From Gammaproteobacteria bacterium (GTDB lineage: Bacteria > Pseudomonadota > Gammaproteobacteria > Steroidobacterales > Rariloculaceae), in assembly GCA_022825505.1 (NCBI GenBank), contig JAJDWR010000027.1, positions 1 to 64,000 of the forward strand: DNA of 64,000 bases. Reading direction: 5' to 3'. The notes beneath the pieces are model-generated. The model was not told where the DNA came from. It searched no databases and saw only the letters and a list, made by a program, of their open reading frames with translations. Position numbers and translations under genes: made by a program. Below, piece after piece: positions 17,222 to 25,602 of this stretch; within the stretch, counting starts at the first letter, position 1, and every line of letters starts with the position of its first letter.

Positions 17222-18556
17222 TCAGGCATTCATGATCGTTTCGATGCGCCGGGCCGTGTCGGCAAGCACCGTGCGGGGCTGCTCTTCGTTCAGCACGACC
17301 CGCTGCACCATTTCCGCCAGTATGCCGCTGTTGACCAGTGCCCCGGCCTTGACGTTGATGCGGTGTTCGGGGGATTCCCAGCCCAGGTTGTGGCCGGCGG
17401 CGGCCGAAGTCGACATCAGGGCGATCTCGTCGCGATAGCGCCGCACCAGTTCATGATCGAGATATCGTTCGTCTTCCGCGGCGGTTTGCAGCACGGGGAG
17501 GATGTGGCCCGGCGTGGCGTGCAACTGACGGATGTACCCCTCGCCTTCGTACAGCCAGGCGGCGAACCGCCGGGTCATTTCCTGGTCGGGAGCATCCGCC
17601 GGAATGAACACGCTCGGGTAGTCGTTGAATGTCCAGGGGGGAACCTCGGCGGAAACGGTCGGAAACGGGACACAGGTGACGTGTTCCGCCAGGCGCGGGT
17701 TGCGGGTGTTCACGTTCACCAGGACGCGGCCGGCATACAGGCCGGTGGCGGTGGCGCCGCTGACGAATGCGCTCAGAGTCTCGCCCCAACTGTAACCCGT
17801 GGCGCCGGGCGGGCAGAGTTCCCGCATGGAGCGGTAGAACTCGAGGGCATCGGCCGCCTCGTCGCTGTCGATCGCGACGTCCAGGTCGGGCGAGAGGACC
17901 TGTCCGCCGGCGCCGTGAATGAAGCAGACGATCACGAGGCTGGTGGCGCTGTTTCTCGCGTAGGGGAGTTGCGCGCCGTAAATGCCCCGCCCCTGCATCT
18001 GCCTGCAGGCCGCGCGGAGTTCGTCCCAGGTTTCGGGTGCGCTCTCGATTCCGGCCCGCTGCATCAGGTCGGTGCGCAGCCACAGCATGTTGGCCGCCGT
18101 GTTGCCGATGCCGGCGGCGGCGTGCACGCCGGGCTCGATCTCGTAGACCCGGTTGGTGCCTGCGAAGAACCGGTCGCTTCCGACGGATTCGATGACCGGA
18201 TCGAACGGGGCCAGCAGTCCGGCATGCCAATAGTCGGCGACCGCGAAGGAGGGCAGGTGCGTCACCAGGTTCGGCACGTTGCCCCCGGCAAACGCAGCGG
18301 CGAGCTGGGCCGGGTACCCTTCGTCCGAAGTCCTCTCGAACAGCACCTGGACGCCGGGATGCTGCGCCTCGAAGGCGGCGATCTGGAATCGGTAGGCGGC
18401 GAGCTGCTCGGGCGACGACTGGGTGGACCACCAGCGAATGGTCGTGTTCGCGCGTGCCGGCAGGGACCCAAGGCCGCCAGCACCGGCACACAGTGCCAGC
18501 GCACCGCGCAAGGCGGCGCGGCGCGTGATTCCTCCCTTGCTCGAATTACCGCTCAT
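17222..18556 (-). CDS. Family 1 solute-binding protein, Tat-exported
   Basis: A 444-residue binding protein for the adjacent importer. From the ATG at 18556 the N-terminus is a twin-arginine signal: SKGGITRRAALRGALALC, then a hydrophobic stretch ending LPARAN. The mature part (TTIRWWSTQSSPEQLAAYRFQ, LAAAFAGGNVPNLVTHLP) matches extracellular solute-binding family 1. A GTG at 18577 is an alternative start with no better ribosome site. Tat export suggests folding before secretion. The binding family usually handles sugars, but many members bind glycerophosphodiesters, opines or other polar solutes, so the CUT1 label does not fix the substrate. Confidence 0.9.
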   Translation of the reverse strand: MSGNSSKGGITRRAALRGALALCAGAGGLGSLPARANTTIRWWSTQSSPEQLAAYRFQIAAFEAQHPGVQVLFERTSDEGYPAQLAAAFAGGNVPNLVTHLPSFAVADYWHAGLLAPFDPVIESVGSDRFFAGTNRVYEIEPGVHAAAGIGNTAANMLWLRTDLMQRAGIESAPETWDELRAACRQMQGRGIYGAQLPYARNSATSLVIVCFIHGAGGQVLSPDLDVAIDSDEAADALEFYRSMRELCPPGATGYSWGETLSAFVSGATATGLYAGRVLVNVNTRNPRLAEHVTCVPFPTVSAEVPPWTFNDYPSVFIPADAPDQEMTRRFAAWLYEGEGYIRQLHATPGHILPVLQTAAEDERYLDHELVRRYRDEIALMSTSAAAGHNLGWESPEHRINVKAGALVNSGILAEMVQRVVLNEEQPRTVLADTARRIETIMNA

Positions 18557-18631
18557 TCGGCTGAAAGCCCGCTGCACGGATGGCGAAATGCCCCCCGGAC
18601 ATCTTCACCCAAATGCCGGGAGGGCGCAAGT

Positions 18632-19789
18632 TCAGGAGTTTCGGAAACGGGCAATCGAGAACCGGTCCAGCGGATAGTCGGGCGAGCGGCCCAGAATGGC
18701 ATCCGCGACCAGGCGGGCGCAGTAGGGACCGAGGGTAAAACCGGCATCGCCGGGGACCGCGAAGTAGAGGCCCGGCAGCGATTCGGCGGGGCCGAGAACC
18801 GAGACCAGGTCGACGAGGGTGTTGACGCCGGCCCAGGTGCGCTGCACCTGCAACCCGCCGATTGCGGGCACCAGATGCCGCGCCAGCCGCAGATTGCCGG
18901 CGAGGCTTTCGAAGAGCACGGCCGGCGGGAGCCGATTTCGCGGCCTGGCTGCGGGCCAGCCGCCGCCGATCAGCACCTGCCCGTTGGCAAGCTGTTTCAT
19001 CGTGATGGCTCGCGCGGCGTGCTGGATGAGGTGGTGCATCAGCGGCTCGGCCGGTTCGGTGATGCTCATCTGCAACGGTTCGGCGGTGCAGGGCAGGCGC
19101 AGGCCGAGGGTGGCGGCGAGCCGGCCGGAACCGGTGCCGGCGGCGATGATCACCCGCTCCGCCCGGTAGGTTGCGTGGCCGGCGGCAACCAGGTAACCAT
19201 CCGCTCCGTGCTGCAGCCGTTGCACCGTGCCACTGCGAAGGACGGCTCCGGCGGCTTCGGCCCGCCTGCGTACCGCGTCGGCCGCGAGCAGCGGATTGAT
19301 CTTGCCTTCCTTCTCGCAGAACAGGGCTCCGTGCACGCCGGGGTTGAGATAGGGAGCGATGCTCAGCAATTCCTCCCGTCCCATCGGGCGGGTGCAGACC
19401 CCGTGTTCGCCTTCGATTCGGCTCTTGCGCTCGAGAGCCGCCATTTGCCCGGCGCTTTCGGCGATCATGAGCCCGCCCGTGCTGGCGAACTCGACGTCTT
19501 CGCCCAGCCGCGCGGCGATTCCCGCCCAATAGTCGATGGCGCGGGGATAGATGGGCAGCGTGTGCCGGTAATCGTCGATCCGCTCCGGAAACAGGCGTTC
19601 CATGCGGCTCTGCATCTGACCGTGCAGGCTGCCGGCGTTGGTGGCCGATCCCGAGTCCCGGCCGGCATCGAGGCACAGCACGCCCATGCCCGTTTCGGCG
19701 AGGAACCAACTGACGCTCAGGCCGACGATCCCGCCTCCGATCACCAGCGTTTCGCAGTTGAGTTCAGTGCCTTGTGTGCCGGCGTTCAC
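18632..19789 (-). CDS. FAD-dependent amine/imino-acid oxidoreductase, HcnC/DadA-like
   Basis: About 385 residues from GTG 19789; the first ATG lies inside the FAD fold. It opens with NCETLVIGGGIVGLSVSWFL, the dinucleotide-binding motif of D-amino-acid dehydrogenases. The C-terminal half has ITMKQLANGQVLIGGGWPA, LQVQRTWAGVNTLV and LYFAVPGDAGFTLGPYCARL, the pattern of HcnC, opine oxidase beta and D-hydroxyproline dehydrogenase beta subunits. The matching A/B subunit is the fused protein at 7026-8732, about 10 kb away and convergent. Expected to oxidise a C-N bond to an imine and pass electrons to the partner. It sits directly before the solute-binding protein, so its substrate is probably what the importer brings in. 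Confidence 0.86.
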   Translation of the reverse strand: MNAGTQGTELNCETLVIGGGIVGLSVSWFLAETGMGVLCLDAGRDSGSATNAGSLHGQMQSRMERLFPERIDDYRHTLPIYPRAIDYWAGIAARLGEDVEFASTGGLMIAESAGQMAALERKSRIEGEHGVCTRPMGREELLSIAPYLNPGVHGALFCEKEGKINPLLAADAVRRRAEAAGAVLRSGTVQRLQHGADGYLVAAGHATYRAERVIIAAGTGSGRLAATLGLRLPCTAEPLQMSITEPAEPLMHHLIQHAARAITMKQLANGQVLIGGGWPAARPRNRLPPAVLFESLAGNLRLARHLVPAIGGLQVQRTWAGVNTLVDLVSVLGPAESLPGLYFAVPGDAGFTLGPYCARLVADAILGRSPDYPLDRFSIARFRNS

Positions 19790-19842
19790 GCGGTTTGCGT
19801 TCGTGGTGGCCCGGCGGCCCCGCGGTGCCGGCGGTAAAGCCC

Positions 19843-21171
19843 TCAACGCCGATCGTCGGCCGGCTCGACCCGCAGCAGCGCGCCATGGTCGTGATCCGTG
19901 AGCAGGTAAAGCAGCCCGTCCGGGCCCTCGCGAACCTCGCGGATGCGCTGCTCCAGCGAGAGCAGCAGCGCCTGGCTCCCGCGGGGCAAGCCCTCCGGGG
20001 TCAGTGTTACCCGGTGAAGCTGCGTTCCGCTCAGGCCGCCGACGAAGGCGTGACCCTGCCAGTCGCCGAAGCGCTCGCCCGTGTAGAACGCCAGACCGCC
20101 CGGCGCAATGCTGGGCGACCAGTGCAGCCACGGATCCTCCATGCCCGGCGCCGAAGGACTTGCCAGTATCGGCCCGAATCCGTCGCCGGTCCGTTCTCCG
20201 CTGTAGGACCGGCCGTAGGAGACCATCGGCCAGCCGTAATTGCGGCCGGCTTCCACGATGTTGATCTCATCCCCGCCCAGCGGGCCGTGATCGACGCTCC
20301 ACAGCGCCCCGGTGCCGGGATGCACCGCCATGCCCGTCGTATTGCGTATGCCCAGGGCATAGATTTCGGGGTGGTAACCCGGCTCGTTGACGAACGGATT
20401 GTCGGCGGGCACGGAGCCGTCGTCGTTGAGGCGCAGGATCTTGCCCGTGTGCGAGGCCGGGTCCTGCGCCTCGCGGGCGCTGCCGACGCGGTTTGTGCCG
20501 CCCTCGGCCTGCAGGTAGCCCGGCGCGCCGATACTCATGTACAGCCTGTTGTCGGCGCCGAAGGCGATTCGCACGGCACTCGAGCCGCTGGTCGCGGCAT
20601 CGGCGACGAACACGTCCTCGACATCGCGGAGTCCGTTGGCGCCGTCGTACCGGCCGCGCGCCACCGCGGCGGTTCCCGCCGGACCGTACAACTGATCCCA
20701 GTCAGCATCGGTTTCGCCGGGCAGGCGCCTGGAATACGTAAGGTATACCCACCGGTTGTCGGCATACGCGGGGTGCAGTGCCACATCCATCAGGCCCTTG
20801 TAGGCCGAGGCCAGCACGGCAGGGACGCCGGCAATGGGTTGCGGATCGAGCGTAAAGTCCGCGTTCACGCGCCGCAGGCGTCCCGGCCGCTCGGTCACCA
20901 GCATCGCCCCGCCGGGAAGGAAGGCCAGGGCCCAGGGGCGCTCCAGGCCCTTGAGCGGGGTGACCCGCAGGCGCTGGCCATTCTCGTCGATGATCTGCGC
21001 GGCGTCGGGGAGCGTATCCGGACCCGAGCCCGGCCGGCCCGATACAACCTGGCGTGGCGCGGCAGCCTCATCGATCGTCTGGGGCACCTGCGCGACCGCC
21101 ATACTGTGAGCGAACAGTGAATGCAGCAAAGCCGTCACCAGGGCGCGCCGCAGGTTTCGGTACGCGAACAT
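19843..21171 (-). CDS. Exported PQQ-type sugar dehydrogenase (GSDH family), copy 1
   Basis: A 442-residue six-bladed propeller protein of the glucose/sorbosone dehydrogenase family. I chose the ATG at 21171, preceded by AGGAAGG, giving the signal MFAYRNLRRALVTALLHSLFA ending near VAQ. Family blocks are RPWALAFLPGGAMLVTERPGR, YKGLMDVALHP, and the signature DHGPLGGDEINIVEAG followed by RNYGWP. It would oxidise an aldose or similar substrate in the periplasm if PQQ is available; no PQQ biosynthesis gene is in the window. It is divergent from the DUF885 gene at 21383 and leads the importer operon. A second homolog at 32897 is physically coupled to another DUF885 gene. Confidence 0.88.
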   Translation of the reverse strand: MFAYRNLRRALVTALLHSLFAHSMAVAQVPQTIDEAAAPRQVVSGRPGSGPDTLPDAAQIIDENGQRLRVTPLKGLERPWALAFLPGGAMLVTERPGRLRRVNADFTLDPQPIAGVPAVLASAYKGLMDVALHPAYADNRWVYLTYSRRLPGETDADWDQLYGPAGTAAVARGRYDGANGLRDVEDVFVADAATSGSSAVRIAFGADNRLYMSIGAPGYLQAEGGTNRVGSAREAQDPASHTGKILRLNDDGSVPADNPFVNEPGYHPEIYALGIRNTTGMAVHPGTGALWSVDHGPLGGDEINIVEAGRNYGWPMVSYGRSYSGERTGDGFGPILASPSAPGMEDPWLHWSPSIAPGGLAFYTGERFGDWQGHAFVGGLSGTQLHRVTLTPEGLPRGSQALLLSLEQRIREVREGPDGLLYLLTDHDHGALLRVEPADDRR

Positions 21172-21382
21172 GACCCTTCCTCTCATGCCCGGATCATAGC
21201 CCGAAAGCCCCACAAAGCGCTTCATGATGTATATTCACTCAAGAGACAGTACACCAGAAGCAGCCCCAGACGGTGTTCGGCCGGTGCCGGGTAGCGCTGA
21301 CGGCGCCTGGTCCCGAGTGCGTGGACCACCGGTGGCGTGGGTGTGTCCACTCTCGAACCCATTCATGTTGAGGAAAAAAACA

Positions 21383-23083
21383 ATGAAGAAATGGCTGACT
21401 TTCGGAAAGGCACTGGCCCTGTCGACCTCCATCGTGGCGCTGCCCTCGATGGGCCAGTCCGACGGCGTACAACTGGAGGGCATGCCGGGCGGCTCGGGCA
21501 GTTACGATGACCTGGTCGCGCTCTACCAGGAGTTTCTGGAATTCAGCGATCCGGAGCGCGCCAGCGGCGACCAACCGCTTCGCGACATCGCGGGGAGGCC
21601 GACGGAAGTTTATCCCGACTACGGCGTCGCCGCCGTCGAACAGCGGCGCGCGACGATGGATGATCTGCAGGATCGGCTCGAGGACATGGCGGTCGTGGAC
21701 TGGGCGCTGGACCGGCAGGTGGACTATCTGGCCGTAAGGTCGCGATTCGACCAGTACGACTTCACGCTGAACGTATCCCGGCCCTGGTCGCGCGATCCGG
21801 GATTCTACGTGGACCAGATGCTGCGCATCACGTTTGCTGACCTGCCGCTGTCGGAGGCTGAGACCGCCGACCTGGAGACCAGGCTGCAGGCCATTTCCCT
21901 TCTCATCGAGCAAGCCGAAACGAATCTGACGGAGGTCGCGGCGGACTATGCGGATCTCGCCATCTTCAATCTGACCAACGCGGACGGAGTGGGGCATGGA
22001 TTTCCCTATCGCGCAACGCCGCCAGCGGGAGTCATCGGCTGGTACGAGGACTTTCTCGGCCGGGCCCGCGAGCAACAGCCGGATCTGGTGGACGACATCG
22101 CCGCGGCTCTGGATTCGGTGACGGGCTTTCACTCCTGGCTGACGGAGAATCGCGAATCCATGACCGGTCAGGGCGGTGTCGGCAGGGATTACTTCAACTG
22201 GTATCTGAAGCACGTCAAGCTGATGCCGTACGACACCGACCAGATCGTGACGCTCGGCCTGCGCGAACTCGACCGCCTGTGGAGCGTGTACGCGCTGGAG
22301 CAGCACCGCAACCGCAACCTCCCGGTGATCGATCTGCCGACATCGGCGGAGCAGTATGCGGAGCGGATTGCCGATACGGACCGCCGGATCAGGAGTTTCC
22401 TGGTCGAGCACGAGATCATCACGATCCCGGACTACATCGGCGAACTCGACACGAACGTGCCGTGGATCGTGCGTCCCAACGGGCCGAACTACTGGGAACA
22501 GGTGCAGTACAGGAACCCGACTCCGGATCACCTGCACGCCGTGATTCCCGGCCACCGGTTCGACGCGGTCGTCGAGTCCCACAATACGCACCCCATCCGC
22601 AGCAAGATCACCAGCGGCGCCCGGACGGAAGGCTGGGCGGTCTACCTGGAAGAGGGCATCATGAATGCCGGCGTGATTGACGATCTGCCCCGTGTGCGGG
22701 AACTCATCTACATATTCGGTATCTTTCGCGCGGCGCGGGTACCGGCCGACGTCTGGCTGCAGTTGAATGAAATGTCGGTCAGTGAGGTCGTTACCTGGTG
22801 GATGGAACGCACGCCATGGCTGGACGAGGACGTGGCGCGGGTGGATGCCGAAATCTACCTGCGGCGGCCGCCGGGATACGGTCTCGGATACACGGTCGGA
22901 ATGTTGCAGGTTCAGCGTCTCCTGTCGGATCGGCGGCAGCAACTGGGCGACGACTTCGTGCTGAAGGATTTCCACGATCGGTTCATGGACGCGGGCCGTC
23001 TGCCGGTTTCGCTGATCCGCTGGGAGATGACCGGACTCGACGACGAAGTGCGCGAGTTCTGGCAGCGCGAACGCTTGAACTAG
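21383..23083 (+). CDS. Exported DUF885 protein (paralog B)
   Basis: A 566-residue DUF885 protein. The ATG at 21383, 9 bp after GAGG, gives the signal MKKWLTFGKALALSTSIVAL with cleavage near SMGQ; an ATG at 21365 is also possible. It shares with paralog A DRQVDYLAVRSRFD, NWYLKHVKLMPYD, RTEGWAVYLEE, FHDRFMDAGRLP and IRWEMTGLDD. The metal-motif region reads HAVIPGHRFD, again Ala (GCC 22538-22540) in the position of the usual Glu. Divergent from the GSDH gene, so both may be controlled from the same 211-bp interval. Likely periplasmic; peptidase activity is uncertain given the substitution. Confidence 0.85.
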   Translation: MKKWLTFGKALALSTSIVALPSMGQSDGVQLEGMPGGSGSYDDLVALYQEFLEFSDPERASGDQPLRDIAGRPTEVYPDYGVAAVEQRRATMDDLQDRLEDMAVVDWALDRQVDYLAVRSRFDQYDFTLNVSRPWSRDPGFYVDQMLRITFADLPLSEAETADLETRLQAISLLIEQAETNLTEVAADYADLAIFNLTNADGVGHGFPYRATPPAGVIGWYEDFLGRAREQQPDLVDDIAAALDSVTGFHSWLTENRESMTGQGGVGRDYFNWYLKHVKLMPYDTDQIVTLGLRELDRLWSVYALEQHRNRNLPVIDLPTSAEQYAERIADTDRRIRSFLVEHEIITIPDYIGELDTNVPWIVRPNGPNYWEQVQYRNPTPDHLHAVIPGHRFDAVVESHNTHPIRSKITSGARTEGWAVYLEEGIMNAGVIDDLPRVRELIYIFGIFRAARVPADVWLQLNEMSVSEVVTWWMERTPWLDEDVARVDAEIYLRRPPGYGLGYTVGMLQVQRLLSDRRQQLGDDFVLKDFHDRFMDAGRLPVSLIRWEMTGLDDEVREFWQRERLN

Positions 23084-23176
23084 CGAGGCTCCGCTCAAGG
23101 CCAACGAGGCATGTGTTGGGGCGAGCCTGCGCGGTGCAGGAGTCCCGCCGCGGCTTTGTGCCGCTGCCGGCCGGCG

Positions 23177-24607
23177 TTATCGGGCCGCCGAATAGCCGAG
23201 TACGGACTTCACCTCAAGGTACTCCATGAAGGCATGGCTGCCGAACTCCCGGCCGTTGCCTGACTGTTTGTAGCCGCCGAAGGGCGCGTTCAGGTCCAGC
23301 CCGGCGTCGTTGAGGCTGACGTAACCTGCCTTGATCCGGGCGGCCACGCGGCGCGCGCGATCCAGGTCGCGGCTGTGAACGAAACCGCCGAGACCGTAGT
23401 CGGTGTCGTTGCCTATGGAAATGGCCTCGTCTTCGTCTTCGTAGCCGATCATGCACAGCACCGGCCCGAAAATTTCCTCGCGGGCGATTTCCATGTCGTT
23501 GGACACGTCGCGAAATACGGTCGGCCTGACGAAATAGCCCTGCTCGAGGCCCTCGGGCTTGCCGGGTCCGCCGGTCACGAGCGTTGCGCCCTGCTCGATA
23601 CCACTCTTGATGAGCCGCTGAACCTTGTCCCACTGCGGAGCGGAAATGACCGGACCCATCCGGCTGCCGGCCTTGGGATCGCCCGGTGGCCATGACTCCG
23701 CCGTCTCCCTGGCGATACGGCTGGCTTCGCCCATCAGGCGGTTCGGTACCAGCATGCGCGTGGGCGCGCGGCAGGACTGGCCGGAGTTCTGCATCACCAG
23801 GCCGACGCTGTGCGATACCGCCTGCTGGAGGTCAGCATCCTCAAGGATGATATTTGGGCTCTTGCCGCCGAGCTCCTGGTGGACGCGCTTGACTGTCGCC
23901 GCAGCCGTGCGTGCCACTTCGATACCGGCGCGGGTGGAGCCGGTAATGGAGATCATGGCGATATCGGGATGCGCCGCCATCGCGGCGCCGACCACCGGCC
24001 CTTCACCCTGGACCAGGTTGAAGACGCCCGCGGGCAGATCGGCTGCTTGAATGACTTCGGCGAATATCTGGCCGGAGAATGGGGCGATCTCCGACGGCTT
24101 GAGTACGACGGTGCAGCCTGTGGCCAGCGCCGGGGCGACCTTGGCGCAGATCTGGTGGATCGGCCAGTTCCAGGGTGTAATCAGTCCGCATACGCCGATG
24201 GGTTCCATGACGATCCGCGTGGTATCCCGGTCCTCCGTGAATTCGAAATCCCTGAGAGTCGCGATGGCCGTCGTGAAATGCCCCGCGCCCATTGGCGCCT
24301 GCATGCGCTCCGCGAGCCAGTTGGGCGCTCCCATCTCTTCTGTAATGGCGGTCGCCAGATCGCCGACCCGTTTCTCGAACTGAGCGAGTATCCGCTCCAG
24401 CGCCGCGAGCCGGTCCTGCCGTGACGAGGCGCCCCAGGCTTCTCCGGCCGCGCTTGCAGCAGCCACGGCCCGGTCCACATCGGCGGCCGAGCCGATGCTG
24501 ATTCGGCCCGTGACCCGCTCGGTGGCGGGATCGACTACGTCCAGGGTTTCCGCCTCAACCGGATCAACCCACCGGCCATCGATGTAGAAGTGAGAGTAAT
24601 TGCGCAT
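23177..24607 (-). CDS. NAD(P)-dependent aldehyde dehydrogenase
   Basis: A 476-residue ALDH from the ATG at 24607. The catalytic cysteine is in NSGQSCRAPTRML and the general-base glutamate in VHQELGGKSPN; the cofactor region has ITGSTRAG and the N-terminal NWPIHQI block is intact. It ends FGGYKQSGNGREFG...YLEVKSV, typical of the superfamily. It oxidises an aldehyde to an acid in the cytoplasm. It is transcribed directly after the IclR regulator (29 bp gap), so it is probably that regulator's target. The substrate is unknown; a semialdehyde from the neighbouring amine pathway is one possibility. Confidence 0.92.
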   Translation of the reverse strand: MRNYSHFYIDGRWVDPVEAETLDVVDPATERVTGRISIGSAADVDRAVAAASAAGEAWGASSRQDRLAALERILAQFEKRVGDLATAITEEMGAPNWLAERMQAPMGAGHFTTAIATLRDFEFTEDRDTTRIVMEPIGVCGLITPWNWPIHQICAKVAPALATGCTVVLKPSEIAPFSGQIFAEVIQAADLPAGVFNLVQGEGPVVGAAMAAHPDIAMISITGSTRAGIEVARTAAATVKRVHQELGGKSPNIILEDADLQQAVSHSVGLVMQNSGQSCRAPTRMLVPNRLMGEASRIARETAESWPPGDPKAGSRMGPVISAPQWDKVQRLIKSGIEQGATLVTGGPGKPEGLEQGYFVRPTVFRDVSNDMEIAREEIFGPVLCMIGYEDEDEAISIGNDTDYGLGGFVHSRDLDRARRVAARIKAGYVSLNDAGLDLNAPFGGYKQSGNGREFGSHAFMEYLEVKSVLGYSAAR

Positions 24608-24636
24608 TGTCAGCAAATTCCAGGGTTGGTGGAGCG

Positions 24637-25410
24637 TCAGGTTTGCAATCCGGTGGTGATTTCCCGGGATGCAGCCTGCAGCTCCGGGAGAATTCGCTTG
24701 TGCATGTCGTCGGGTGTTATCCGCGAACTCGGACATGCGACGTTGAGCGCGGCAATGGTTTCGCCGGAATTGTCGCGAATAGGTACCGCGATCGACCGAA
24801 GCCCGATCTCCAGTTCCTGATCAACAATGCTCCAGCCCTTGGTCCGGGTATCGTCAATGAGGCTGCGCAGCGTGACCTTCGATGTCACTGTATTCGGTGT
24901 CAGCTTCTTCAGTGACACCTTGTCGAGATATCCGAGCAATTCTTTCTCGGCCAGCGCAGCAAGCAGTACACGTCCGGTGGAAACCACATTCGCAGGCGCC
25001 CGGCTGCCGACAGCGACGGAGATGCTGACAAAGCGTTCCGGAGGGGTTGCACTGGCAACATAAACTACATCTTCGCCGTCGAGCGCTGCAGCGAACACGG
25101 ATTCCTCGAGCCTGAAAGCGAGTCCCGCCATAATGGGCTGAGCGACGTCAATGAACGATTGCGACGAAAGGGCTGCATATCCGAGTTCCAGCACCTTCGG
25201 CTTGAGATTGAAATACTTGCCGTCGGATTCCGCGTAACCTTCGCGTACAAGCGTCAGGACGAACCGGCGCACGGTTGCCCTTGTCATGCCGGTGGCGCGC
25301 GAAATGTCGCTCAGCGTCATGCTCGGACGCGTTCTCGTGAATGCCCGAATCACCTCAAGTCCGCGTACGAGCGAATTGACGTAGTCGCGGTTGCTGATTT
25401 CCTTTGCCAA
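24637..25410 (-). CDS. IclR-family transcriptional regulator
   Basis: A 257-residue regulator. The N-terminal winged helix includes SLVRGLEVIRAFTR, TLSDISRATGMTRATVRRFVL and REGYAESDGKYFNL. The C-terminal effector domain has VGSRAPANVVSTGRVLLAAL and the closing GETIAALNVACPS typical of the family. The start is TTG at 25410 behind GGGAAG; the usual family N-terminus begins only a few residues before SLVRGL, which supports it. It precedes the aldehyde dehydrogenase and probably controls that operon in response to an aromatic or organic-acid-like effector. Its upstream region contains a DUF885 gene relic. Confidence 0.9.
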   Translation of the reverse strand: MAKEISNRDYVNSLVRGLEVIRAFTRTRPSMTLSDISRATGMTRATVRRFVLTLVREGYAESDGKYFNLKPKVLELGYAALSSQSFIDVAQPIMAGLAFRLEESVFAAALDGEDVVYVASATPPERFVSISVAVGSRAPANVVSTGRVLLAALAEKELLGYLDKVSLKKLTPNTVTSKVTLRSLIDDTRTKGWSIVDQELEIGLRSIAVPIRDNSGETIAALNVACPSSRITPDDMHKRILPELQAASREITTGLQT

Positions 25411-25445
25411 GAGCTTCCCGGGCGCACATTTGTCGAATGATGGTG

Positions 25446-25567
25446 CACCTTCGCAACGTAAAATTCCAGCTTTGACGCGCTGATCGCAAGAGCCAGCCTG
25501 GTGAAGACTACGTACTGCGAGAGTTTCTCGACGAGTTCATCACCGCGGGCCGGCTGCCGAGATTCAG
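25446..25567 (+). pseudogene. Relic of a DUF885 gene (C-terminal end)
   Basis: Reading the + strand in the frame of GAA 25503 gives NVKFQL-stop-RADRKSQPGEDY, then VLREFLDEFITAGRLP. This aligns without gaps to NIQMFRLLAERKRQLREEF and VLRQFHDEFISKGRIP of the intact DUF885 protein at 26835. One leucine codon is replaced by TGA (25473-25475). After GRLP the match continues to TG with about two codons deleted, then stops at 25565-25567. The rest of the gene is missing; IclR now occupies the space. This shows a fifth DUF885 copy once lay here. Confidence 0.75.
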
Positions 25568-25602
25568 GATATCGGTAACAGGGAGTTGAACCGAAACGGA
25601 TA

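Noticed and set aside
23084..23176. Terminator between convergent DUF885 paralog B and aldehyde dehydrogenase
   Set aside because: Only stems of about 5 bp could be drawn; too weak to call.
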